Below the pieces are notes generated by a model that saw nothing but the letters and a program-made list of their open reading frames with translations, ran no database searches and had not been told where the DNA came from. Below, piece by piece: positions 49,715 to 57,820 of a stretch of 64,000 bases of DNA (position 1 is the stretch's first letter; each line of letters starts with the position of its first letter). Origin of the DNA: Ancylobacter vacuolatus (GTDB lineage Bacteria; Pseudomonadota; Alphaproteobacteria; Rhizobiales; Xanthobacteraceae); NCBI RefSeq assembly GCF_030813595.1, contig NZ_JAUSUH010000009.1, positions 159,260-223,259 on the forward strand, written 5' to 3'. The position numbers and the translations under genes were made by a program.

Positions 49715-51349
49715 TCAGCCCCGCTCCACCAGCGCCGCAAACACCTTGGCCACCGCCACCGCACCGGGATCGGGCGAACCCTCCAGATCACGCGCGGCGA
49801 CATAGGCCGCCCGCCCGGCCCGCGCCTGCACCATGGCTTTTGTCGCCTCAGCCCCTGACGAGGCCGCGGCGGCGGCAGCCGCGAGATCAACGGTCGCGAG
49901 CGCCCTCAGGGCGGGATCGAGCGCATCGATCATGGTGCGGTCACCCAGCGCGGCGCCGCCATAGAACACCATACGTTCCAGCCCGGCGAGCAGAGCCTCC
50001 GGCAGCCTCGCCCCGTCCCCCCGCGCCTGTGCGGCGGCGGTGAAGAAGATGGAGAGCAGCACGCCGCTCGACCCGCCCATGGCGGTGCCGAGTTCGGCGC
50101 CGATGGCCTTGAGCGTGGCGGCAGGATCGGCGAGAGGCAGGCCGGAGAGGCGGGCGTCAACGGCGCGGGCGCCGGTGGCGACCGTCGACCCCGTGTCGCC
50201 ATCGCCGGCGCGGGCGTCGAGCCGGTTCAGTTCCTCCTCCAGCCCGATCAGCGTGGCGCAGGCAGTGCGGATGACGGCTTCCGCCGCCGCGTCGGCGCTG
50301 GCGGCCGACACCTCGTCGCGCGGCGCGGAAGGCGCGGACCACACCTCGACCCCGCCAGGCGCGACCGCCGGGCGCCAGGCGAGCGGCTCGGCCGGGGCGG
50401 TCAGCGCCGCTTCGCGCGCGGCGTCGAGCCGGAGATAGGAAAGCGAAAAGCCGTTCATGTTCAGCGCCGTCATCAGCGCCGCCGGGCCGATGACCAGCTT
50501 CACCCCGCGCCCGAGTTCCGACCCCAGTAGCGCCTCGGCGATCAGGCTCATCTCCAGAGGCGGCACGGCGCCGAGATTGTTGATCAGCAGCGCGTAGTCG
50601 GCGGCGGGGTCGAGCCGGGCGGCAAGGCGCCCGCTCATCAGCGCGACGATCTCGCCGGCCGGCTGCAGCGGAATACGCTCCACCCCGGGCTCGCCATGAA
50701 TGCCGAGACCGAGCTCGCCCTCCTGCGCGCCGAGCCGCGCCTCGAAGGGCTGGCCGGGGATCGAGCAGGAGGACAGCGACACGCCGAGCGAGGCAATATC
50801 GGCCGCCGCCGCGCGGGCCGCCCCGGCGACTGTTGCGAGGTCGGCGCCCGTCTCCGCGAGATGGCCGGCGATCTTGTGCACGAACAACGTGCCGGCGACG
50901 CCGCGCGGCTGGGGGATGTCGGGCAGCGCGATGTCGTCGGCGACGATCGCCATCTCGACCCGATAACCCTCGGCACGGGCACGCTCGGCGGCGAGGCCGA
51001 AATTCAGCCGGTCGCCGGTGTAGTTCTTCACCACCAGCAGGCAGCCCGGCTCGCCCGTCACGGCGCGGATGGCGGTGAGCACCGCCTCGACGCTGGGCGA
51101 GGCGAAGATTTCGCCCGAGACGGCGGCGGTCAGCAGCCCCTTGCCGACGAAGCCGGCATGCGAGGGCTCGTGCCCAGCGCCGCCGCCGGAAACCACGGCG
51201 ACCTTCGACTTGTCCCAGTCGGCGCGCAGCACAACCTTGATGTCGGGATAGGTGTCGAGCCGCGCCAGCCGGCCAGGCGGCGTCGTGCGCAGGAGACCGT
51301 CCAGCGCCTCGGTAACGATGCTGTCCCGCCGGTTGAAGAAATGTTTCAT
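49715..51349 (-). CDS. Single-chain ATP-dependent dihydroxyacetone kinase (DAK1-DAK2)
   Basis: A 544-residue two-domain kinase. The DhaK-like domain (1 to about 325) has VVSGGGAGHEPSHAGFVG and substrate His in LGLGIHGEPGVE. The DhaL-like domain (about 350-540) has ARAGDGDTGSTVATGA, MGGSSGVLLSIFF and LGDRTMIDALDPAL. It phosphorylates dihydroxyacetone (or a related triose/aldose) with ATP. ATG 51349 (MKHFFNRRD) is the standard family start; the reading to 51379 is not conserved. It lies between an ABC importer operon and dhaL, so it may handle a different imported substrate from DhaKLM. Confidence 0.9.
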   Translation of the reverse strand: MKHFFNRRDSIVTEALDGLLRTTPPGRLARLDTYPDIKVVLRADWDKSKVAVVSGGGAGHEPSHAGFVGKGLLTAAVSGEIFASPSVEAVLTAIRAVTGEPGCLLVVKNYTGDRLNFGLAAERARAEGYRVEMAIVADDIALPDIPQPRGVAGTLFVHKIAGHLAETGADLATVAGAARAAAADIASLGVSLSSCSIPGQPFEARLGAQEGELGLGIHGEPGVERIPLQPAGEIVALMSGRLAARLDPAADYALLINNLGAVPPLEMSLIAEALLGSELGRGVKLVIGPAALMTALNMNGFSLSYLRLDAAREAALTAPAEPLAWRPAVAPGGVEVWSAPSAPRDEVSAASADAAAEAVIRTACATLIGLEEELNRLDARAGDGDTGSTVATGARAVDARLSGLPLADPAATLKAIGAELGTAMGGSSGVLLSIFFTAAAQARGDGARLPEALLAGLERMVFYGGAALGDRTMIDALDPALRALATVDLAAAAAAASSGAEATKAMVQARAGRAAYVAARDLEGSPDPGAVAVAKVFAALVERG

Positions 51350-51413
51350 GGCTGCCTTCCCATCCGTTCGACGCGACATCAGGCGCGTGACCGTTCGTTC
51401 TCACGCATGTCCG

Positions 51414-52430
51414 CTATACAAGCCGCTGGCCGTCCTGCCCGAAATAGAGCGGGTTCCGCAATGACAGGCTGATCCGGTCGCCGGGAGACACCGCCATGTC
51501 GGGGTCGGCGAGCGTCACCAGCTTCTGCTCGTCCAGCTTGATGTGCAGGTGGTTCTGGTCGCCGAGATGCTCGATCCAGTCGACCCGCGCATTGCCACCC
51601 TCCTCCCGCGCCAGGGCGATGTGCTCGGTACGCGCGCCGATCGTCTTCGTTCCCGGCGGCGCCGGCACATCCGGCAGCAGGCCGACCGGCAGCAGATTGA
51701 TATGCGGTTGGCCGAGCCGGGCGGCGACGTGGAGATTGGCCGGGTCGGCATAGATCTCGCGCGGCGTGCCGATCTGCACCAGCCGGCCCTCGGCGAGGAT
51801 GCCGATGCGGTCCGCCATGGTCATCGCCTCGATCTGGTCGTGGGTGACATAGAGCAGTGTCGCGCCCAACTCCTTCTGGATGCGCTTCAGCTCCAGCCGC
51901 AGTTCGCCGCGCAGCTTGGCGTCGAGCGAGGAGAGCGGCTCGTCCATGAGATAGATGGAGGGCCGGCGCACCAGCGCCCGGCCGATGGCGACGCGCTGCA
52001 TCTCGCCGCCGGAGAGGCGGGTGGAGCGGTTTTCCAATTTGTGGTCGATGCGGACCATCTTCGCCACCTCCCGCACCCGCGCGTCGATGGCGGCAGCCTC
52101 CATGCGCCGCGCCGGGGAGCGCAGCGGAAAGGCCAGATTCTCGTACACGGTGAGGTGCGGGTAGAGGGAGTATTGCTGGAACACGAAGGCGACGTCGCGG
52201 CTGGCCGGGGCGAGGCCCGCCATCGGCCGCCCGCCAATGCTGACCATGCCGGCATCGGGCGTCTCCAGCCCGGCGATGAGGCGGAGCGTGGTGGTCTTTC
52301 CAGCGCCGGTGGGGCCTAGAAGAACCACGAACTCCCCATCGGCGATGGCGAGGTCGATGCCATCGACGGCGCGCTTGGCCCCGCCCTTGCCGAAGCTCTT
52401 GGTGATGCCCTTGAGCGTCACGTCAGCCAT
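51414..52430 (-). CDS. Sugar/polyol-type ABC transporter ATPase (MalK/UgpC family), copy 2
   Basis: A 338-residue ATPase with Walker A GPTGAGKTT, signature LSGGEMQRVAIGR, Walker B IYLMDEPLSSLD and H-loop VTHDQIEAMTM, all canonical, followed by a C-terminal TOBE/OB regulatory part (about 245-338). It is the second of two ATPase genes in this importer operon and starts eight bases before the end of the first. Heterodimeric ATPase pairs of this kind are also seen in GlpST of the neighbouring glycerol system. Confidence 0.9.
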   Translation of the reverse strand: MADVTLKGITKSFGKGGAKRAVDGIDLAIADGEFVVLLGPTGAGKTTTLRLIAGLETPDAGMVSIGGRPMAGLAPASRDVAFVFQQYSLYPHLTVYENLAFPLRSPARRMEAAAIDARVREVAKMVRIDHKLENRSTRLSGGEMQRVAIGRALVRRPSIYLMDEPLSSLDAKLRGELRLELKRIQKELGATLLYVTHDQIEAMTMADRIGILAEGRLVQIGTPREIYADPANLHVAARLGQPHINLLPVGLLPDVPAPPGTKTIGARTEHIALAREEGGNARVDWIEHLGDQNHLHIKLDEQKLVTLADPDMAVSPGDRISLSLRNPLYFGQDGQRLV

Positions 52431-53535
52431 GACGGGCCTCCTGGCGCAACGCGCCCTCGTGCAGGACGGAAGGGATCACCCGGCCGGAGCCGGCGTCGAA
52501 CAGCGACAGCCGCTCGCTCTTGAAGGTGAGGCCGACCGGCTCGCCGATGGCGTAGCTGTGCTCGGCCGGCAGGCGGGCACGCACCAGCCCGCCCTCGATC
52601 TCGACCGTCACGATCTGGTTGGTGCCGAGATATTCGCTGCCATAGATCGCCCCGCGCAGCGGCGAAGCGTCCGAGAAGCGGACATGCTCGGGCCGCACAC
52701 CCAGCGCCAGTTCGCCGGGCGCCACATCCCGGCGCAGTTCGGGCATCTCCACCTCGGCCGTGCCGATGTGGGCCGCGCGCGCGCCCTTTGGCAGGCCGGC
52801 GGAAAAGCGGATGAAGTTCATCGGCGGCGAACCGATGAAGTCGGCGACATACATGGAAGCCGGGCGGTCATAGATTTCCTGCGGCGTGCCGAACTGCTCG
52901 ATGACGCCATGATTCATCACCGCGATCTTGTCGGCCATCGCCATGGCTTCGATCTGGTCGTGGGTGACATAGACCGTGGTGGCATGGATGCGGTTGTGCA
53001 GCTCGCGCAGCTCGCGCACCATCACCTCGCGGAACTCGGCATCGAGCGTGCCGAGCGGCTCGTCCATCAGGAAGCACATCGGCCGGCGCACGATCGCCCG
53101 GCCGAGCGCCACGCGCTGGCGGTCGCCGCCCGCCAGGCCCGACACCGGGCGGTCGAGGATGTGATCGATCTGCAGCAGCCGCGCCGTCTCCTCCACCCGC
53201 GCCTTGATCTCCGCCTTCGGCACCCCCTGGGCGAGCAGCGGGAAGCCGATGTTCTTGCGCACATTCATGTGCGGGTAGAGGGCGAAGAGCTGGAACACGA
53301 AGGCGATGTCGCGCTCGCTGGCGCGCTTGTAGGTCACGTCCTCGCCAGCGAGGCGGATGGCGCCGCCGGTCGGCAGCTCCAGCCCGGCGATCATCCGCAG
53401 CGTGGTGGTCTTGCCGCAGCCCGAAGGGCCCAGCAAGGCGAGGAACTCGCCATCCTCGACGGTGAAGCTCGAATCCTGCACAGCGACGAACTCGCCGAAC
53501 GCCTTGCGCAGATGCTCGACCCTGATCTCGGCCAT
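52423..53535 (-). CDS. Sugar/polyol-type ABC transporter ATPase (MalK/UgpC family), copy 1
   Basis: A 370-residue ATPase with Walker A GPSGCGKTT, a slightly altered signature LAGGDRQRVALGR (Ala for Ser), Walker B CFLMDEPLGTLD and H-loop VTHDQIEAMAM, then a TOBE-type C-terminal part. It partners the preceding-strand ATPase gene. Transcribed from the operon of the binding protein at 56036-57358. Confidence 0.9.
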   Translation of the reverse strand: MAEIRVEHLRKAFGEFVAVQDSSFTVEDGEFLALLGPSGCGKTTTLRMIAGLELPTGGAIRLAGEDVTYKRASERDIAFVFQLFALYPHMNVRKNIGFPLLAQGVPKAEIKARVEETARLLQIDHILDRPVSGLAGGDRQRVALGRAIVRRPMCFLMDEPLGTLDAEFREVMVRELRELHNRIHATTVYVTHDQIEAMAMADKIAVMNHGVIEQFGTPQEIYDRPASMYVADFIGSPPMNFIRFSAGLPKGARAAHIGTAEVEMPELRRDVAPGELALGVRPEHVRFSDASPLRGAIYGSEYLGTNQIVTVEIEGGLVRARLPAEHSYAIGEPVGLTFKSERLSLFDAGSGRVIPSVLHEGALRQEARHG

Positions 53536-53539
53536 GCGC

Positions 53540-53761
53540 CTACTCCGGGAATTTGGACACGATCATGAACATGAACGTGCCGGCGAGAAGGGTGACGAGG
53601 GAATAGGTGTAGAGCACCAGCGCGAAGGGCTGGAACAGCATGAGGAAGCCGAGGCCGATTACCGTTACGGCCACCGCCTCCATCGGTCCGCGCCGCAGGA
53701 AGAAGGGGCGGCGGCGCGGCGGCAGAGCCGGGCTTTGCGGAGTGAGGAGGGGATCGCTCAT
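53540..53761 (-). CDS. Small two-helix membrane protein of the importer
   Basis: A 73-residue protein: Pro/Arg-rich N-terminus (residues 1-27) and then two adjoining hydrophobic segments (about 28-47 and 49-67). It overlaps the permease gene by four bases and ends four bases before the ATPase gene. A small membrane protein sits at the equivalent place in the glycerol importer operon (63324-63641), though their sequences do not clearly match. Probably an accessory subunit; unknown role. Confidence 0.65.
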   Translation of the reverse strand: MSDPLLTPQSPALPPRRRPFFLRRGPMEAVAVTVIGLGFLMLFQPFALVLYTYSLVTLLAGTFMFMIVSKFPE

Positions 53762-54726
53762 TTGCGCACCGCCCCGAAGGTGATGCCGCGCAGGAGCTGT
53801 TTGCGCAGCAGGATGGTGAAGACGAGGATCGGCACCAGGAAGATCGTGGTGCCCGCCGCCACCGCCGGCCAGTCCTGCCCGCCCTCGCCGATGATGGTGG
53901 GGATGAAGGGCGGCGCCGTCTGGGCGCTGCCTGAGGTGAGCAGCGAGGCAAAGGCGTATTCGTTCCAGGCGAAGATCAGGCAGAAGATGGCGGTCGCCGC
54001 TATGCCGGTGGTCGCCTGCGGCAGCACCACCTTGCGGAATGCCTGCAGACGCGAATAGCCGTCGATCATCGCCGCCTCCTCATATTCGCGCGGGATCTCG
54101 TCGATGAAGCCCTTGAGCAGCCAGACGGCGAGCGAGACGTTCACCGCCGTGTAGAGCAGCATCATGCCGAGCGCGGTGTCCGACAGGCCGAGCTGGCGGT
54201 ACATCAGGTAGATCGGGATGGCGACGGCGATGGGCGGCATCATCCGGGTGGACAGGATGAAGAACAGCAGATCGTCAGCCAGCGGCACCTTGAAGCGCGA
54301 GAAACCATAGGCCGCCAGCGTACCGAGCCCCACGGCGAGGAAGGTCGAGCCGAAGGCGATGATCAGCGAATTGGTGAAACGCGGCAGGAAGTTGGAAGGT
54401 CCCGCGATCACCATGTTGCGCTGCCTTGTGACGGCGTCGCACACCCCGTCGGGCGCAGGCAGCGAGGCGATGTATTCCGGCGTCTGCCGCGTGCGGGTGG
54501 TGAACAGGTTGCAATAGCCCTCGATCGACGGGGTGAAGAGGATCTTCGGAGGATAGGAGATCGAATCCGGCGGCGATTTGATCGAGGTGAGGAAGATCCA
54601 TACGAGCGGAAGCATGGTGACGAGCGCGTAGACGATCACCAGCGTCGCGGCGATGCGCTTGGAGCGGGAGCTCGGCTCGACGACGGAATGGGCGGTGTTG
54701 ACGGTGGTTGTCTTGGCCGGGCTCAT
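53758..54726 (-). CDS. Sugar/polyol-type ABC transporter permease 2 (MalG/UgpE family)
   Basis: A 322-residue permease with six predicted membrane segments and the EAA loop EEAAMIDGYSRLQAFRKVVLPQ. A long periplasmic loop with several Thr/Arg and one Cys (about 60-100) follows the first helix. It overlaps its neighbours by four bases on each side. It pairs with permease 1 to form the channel. Confidence 0.9.
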   Translation of the reverse strand: MSPAKTTTVNTAHSVVEPSSRSKRIAATLVIVYALVTMLPLVWIFLTSIKSPPDSISYPPKILFTPSIEGYCNLFTTRTRQTPEYIASLPAPDGVCDAVTRQRNMVIAGPSNFLPRFTNSLIIAFGSTFLAVGLGTLAAYGFSRFKVPLADDLLFFILSTRMMPPIAVAIPIYLMYRQLGLSDTALGMMLLYTAVNVSLAVWLLKGFIDEIPREYEEAAMIDGYSRLQAFRKVVLPQATTGIAATAIFCLIFAWNEYAFASLLTSGSAQTAPPFIPTIIGEGGQDWPAVAAGTTIFLVPILVFTILLRKQLLRGITFGAVRK

Positions 54727-55691
54727 CGCTGCTTCACCCTGTTGAGCGCCTTGACGTAGATGTTGGCAAGGCCGAACACCGCGACGAACAGCACGATGGC
54801 GAAGGCCGAGGAGCGACCGGTCGCCCAGGCCTCGAAGGCGTCACGCTTCAGCGTGATCGAGGCGACCTCGGTGGTCGAGCCGGGTCCGCCACCGGTGAGC
54901 AGGTTCACCATGTCGAACATCTTGAAGTTCTCGATGCCGCGGAACAGCACCGCCAGCATGATGAAGGGCAGCGCCATCGGCACGGTGATCGACCAGAACT
55001 GCCGCCAGTTCGAGGCGCGGTCGACCTCCGCCGCCTCGTAGATGTAGTCGGGGATGGAACGCAGCCCGGCGAGGCAGATCAGCATCACATAGGGCGTCCA
55101 CATCCAGGTATCGACGATGATGATCGCCCAGGGCGCCAGGTTCACACTGCCGAGCATCTGGATATCGGAGGTGGGGATGCCGGTCAGGAACGAGACAGCA
55201 TAGGCGAACAGGCCGATCTGCGGCTCATAGAGGAAGCGCCAGAAATTGCCGACCACCGCCGGCGACAGCATCATCGGAATGAGGATGAGCGTCGTCCAGA
55301 ACGCATGGCCGCGAAACTTTCGGTCGATGAGATAGGCGAGCGCGAAGCCGATCACCGTTTGCAAAAGGATGGTCCAGAAGACGAAATGCGCCGTGGTCTG
55401 CATCGACGCCCAGATGTCGGGGTCGTTCAGCACCCGCGAGTAATTGCCGAGCCCGACATTCTTGACCTCGGCATTGGGCCGGTTGGCGCGGAAATTCGTG
55501 AAGGACAGGTAGATCGCCCAGAACAGCGGGAAGATGTTGATCGCCAGCAGCAGGACGATGGTGGGTGCGATGAAGAGCCAGGCGATTGCCCGGTCCGACA
55601 GCGCCCGCACCCGCACCACCACGCCGTCCGGCGTCGCCCGCGCAGCCGCCTCGGCGGCCTTGTCGGCAAGAGAAGGGTTGGAAATGGTCAC
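54723..55691 (-). CDS. Sugar/polyol-type ABC transporter permease 1 (MalF/UgpA family)
   Basis: About 322 residues from a GTG at 55691 (VTISNPSL), or 353 from ATG 55784; the extra N-terminal part is Arg-rich and unlike the family, so I use the GTG start with reservation. Six membrane segments and the EAA loop YEAAEVDRASNWRQFWSITVPM are present. It is separated from the binding-protein gene by about 340 bases holding strong hairpins. Confidence 0.82.
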   Translation of the reverse strand: MTISNPSLADKAAEAAARATPDGVVVRVRALSDRAIAWLFIAPTIVLLLAINIFPLFWAIYLSFTNFRANRPNAEVKNVGLGNYSRVLNDPDIWASMQTTAHFVFWTILLQTVIGFALAYLIDRKFRGHAFWTTLILIPMMLSPAVVGNFWRFLYEPQIGLFAYAVSFLTGIPTSDIQMLGSVNLAPWAIIIVDTWMWTPYVMLICLAGLRSIPDYIYEAAEVDRASNWRQFWSITVPMALPFIMLAVLFRGIENFKMFDMVNLLTGGGPGSTTEVASITLKRDAFEAWATGRSSAFAIVLFVAVFGLANIYVKALNRVKQR

Positions 55692-55807
55692 GGCCGCATC
55701 CGATTTGGTCAGCGAGAAGGGCGCCCCGGTCCGGCAGGCAAGCGGCCGGGTCGCTGTCTGGAGCCCGCGCCGATCCGCGTGCATCGCAAGCGGATCGGAT
55801 AGCGCGT

Positions 55808-55863
55808 TCTCACTCTTGCAGTGAGAGGGCGATTTACCGATCAGATGAGTTCAGTCTGATCGG
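55808..55863. promoter_or_regulatory. Two hairpins between binding-protein and permease genes
   Basis: TCTCACT-CTTGC-AGTGAGA (55808-55826) and CCGATCAGA-TGAGTTCAG-TCTGATCGG (55837-55863) are perfect inverted repeats. Lying in the leftward operon right after the binding-protein gene, they may lower read-through to the membrane genes or protect the upstream message. REP-like TCGAGGC fragments follow at about 55898-55997. Confidence 0.6.
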
Positions 55864-56035
55864 ATCGCGCTCTGGCGGGAAGGAGCGCGGAGGGCTCCTG
55901 CGTCCTTCGAGGCCGCTTCCCGCGCGCCTCAGAAGGATGCAGCTCTGCGCCTGCGCGTCTTGCATGACGCGGAGCGGGCACGCCCCGCGCCTCGAAGCAC
56001 ACTGGCCCCAAGCCGATGCCCGTTGAGAGGCGGCG

Positions 56036-57358
56036 TCAGATCTTGCCGTCTTCCTTGAAGATCTCGGTCCAGTCTTTCTCCAGACCATCGAGCGCTTCCT
56101 TCGCCGTGCCCTTGCCGGCAACGACATAGTCATGCACCCGCTTCTGCATCGCCTGCAGCAGCTCGGCATAGGAGGGCTCGGCCCAGAAATCCTTCACGAT
56201 CGCCATCGATTCGAGGAAGGCGGGCGCGTAGGGCTGGCTGGTCTTGAAGTCGGGGGCATCGACCACCGCCTTTAGGCAGGAATAGCCGCCGAGCTGCCAC
56301 CACTTGGCCTGCACCTGCGGCTGGGCGAACCACTTGATGTATTGCAGCGCCGCGTCGCGCTTGTCGGAATAGGACACGACCGAAATGCCTTGCCCGCCGA
56401 GCTGGGCGAAATGGTACTTCTCCGCCGGGTTGGGGAAGAAGCCGATACGGTCGCCGCCGACCTTTTCGTCCTTGTAGAGGCCGGGCCAGGTGAAGGCGAA
56501 GTTCATCTGCATCGCCACCTGACCGGATTTGAAGGCGTCGGCCGATTCTACCATGTAGACGTTGGAGGCGCCCGGCGGCGTGCAGCAATCATAAAGCGAC
56601 TTGTAGAATTCGAGGCCCTTCACCGCGTCCGGCGAGTTCACATAGCCCTGCATGTCGTAGGGCTTCTTGGGGTTGTCATACATGAAGCCCCAATCATAGA
56701 GGACGTTGGTCACGCCCATGGTGATGCCTTCCGAGCCACGCTCGGTGTAGATCGAGGCGCCATAGACGGTCTTGCCGTCGATCTGCCGCTTCTGGAAGAA
56801 TTCGGCGATCTGCTTGAGCTGGTCATAGGTCTTCGGCGCGTCGAGATCCCAGCCGTACTTTGCCTTGAATTCCTTCTGGATCTCCGGCCGCTGGAACCAG
56901 TCCTTACGGTAGGTCCAGCCCACGACGTCGCCCATCGCCGGCAGCGCCCAGTAGTTTGGCGTGTTCTTGGGCCATTCGGAGTAGCCAACGACGGTCGCGG
57001 GAACGAAGTCATCCATCTTGATGCCTTCCTTCGCGAAGAAGTCGTTCAGCTTCACATAATGGCCGTTCTCCGCCGCGCCGCCGACCCACTGGCTGTCGCC
57101 GATGATGAGGTCGCACAGCTTGCCGCGCGAGTTGAGCTCGTTGAGGAAGCGGTCGGCATAGCTCGTCCACGGGACGAACTCGAACTTCATGTCGATGCCG
57201 GTCTTGGTGGTGAAGTCTTTGGAGAGCTCGACCAGCGCATTGGCCGGGTCCCAGGCCGCCCAGCACAGGGTGAGCTGTTCGGCCTTCGCCGCCTGCGGCA
57301 CGGACATCAGCGCGCAAACGGCCGTCGCCCCGAGAAGGGGTATCCACTTCTTCAGCAT
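56036..57358 (-). CDS. Sugar/polyol-type ABC transporter binding protein
   Basis: A 440-residue periplasmic extracellular-solute-binding protein (family 1, MalE/UgpB-like). It has a signal peptide (residues 1 to about 25, KAE) and mature start LTLCWAAWDPANALVELSKDF. ATG 57358 has GGGAGGAG just upstream. It heads a leftward operon of two permeases, a small membrane protein, two ATPases and the dihydroxyacetone kinases, so the ligand is probably a polyol, triose or derivative. It has four Cys residues, some in CTPP and LCWAAW, which is unusual for this family. Confidence 0.88.
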   Translation of the reverse strand: MLKKWIPLLGATAVCALMSVPQAAKAEQLTLCWAAWDPANALVELSKDFTTKTGIDMKFEFVPWTSYADRFLNELNSRGKLCDLIIGDSQWVGGAAENGHYVKLNDFFAKEGIKMDDFVPATVVGYSEWPKNTPNYWALPAMGDVVGWTYRKDWFQRPEIQKEFKAKYGWDLDAPKTYDQLKQIAEFFQKRQIDGKTVYGASIYTERGSEGITMGVTNVLYDWGFMYDNPKKPYDMQGYVNSPDAVKGLEFYKSLYDCCTPPGASNVYMVESADAFKSGQVAMQMNFAFTWPGLYKDEKVGGDRIGFFPNPAEKYHFAQLGGQGISVVSYSDKRDAALQYIKWFAQPQVQAKWWQLGGYSCLKAVVDAPDFKTSQPYAPAFLESMAIVKDFWAEPSYAELLQAMQKRVHDYVVAGKGTAKEALDGLEKDWTEIFKEDGKI

Positions 57359-57820
57359 GCTCTCCTCCCAGAGAACGAGGGGCTTTCTGCCCCTTTCAAG
57401 GCTCACGCCGGGCGCGCTGCGCGCCGGCACGATTTAGCTTTATGTTTAGCTTTGCTCGCTTTGCTCAACATGACAAGAGCAATTCGTTGCTGCAGTGCGG
57501 CGGTGCGCTGCAACCGCTAGGATCCATTCTCGCCGGCAGGGAACAGGCCTCGCAACTCAAGGGAAAGCCTGCCCTGATGGGCTTGGGGCGGAGAGGATTT
57601 CATGTTGACCCTCCCGCCGCGCGCCGCGGAGCCCTGACCGCCGCAAGAAAAGGGCGGCTGGCATGCCAGAAAAGCCATGATATTGCTGCATTGCACCTAA
57701 ACGAAGGTTCACTTCTTTCGATTTTGCGCTATTGCGGCCCAAAATGGTTTCGTATAGCGTCAATATGAACATAAAAACGAAAGCGCTGCTGACCTAAAGA
57801 AGCGCACCGGGAGACGCGCC
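57359..57820. promoter_or_regulatory. Divergent promoter region of the two triose/glycerol operons
   Basis: 462 bases without a convincing gene between the leftward importer and rightward glpD operon. The glpD-proximal part (57700-57790) is markedly AT-rich, with TTTCG motifs at 57716-57720 and 57748-57752 and the reverse CGAAA at 57778-57782. TTTCG half-sites are typical of DeoR/GlpR-type operators. No GlpR gene is in the window. Open frames here lack conserved features. Confidence 0.5.

Noticed and set aside
57442..57768. A 108-codon open frame in the glpD promoter region
   Set aside because: No ribosome site or conserved feature; it runs through the AT-rich regulatory region.
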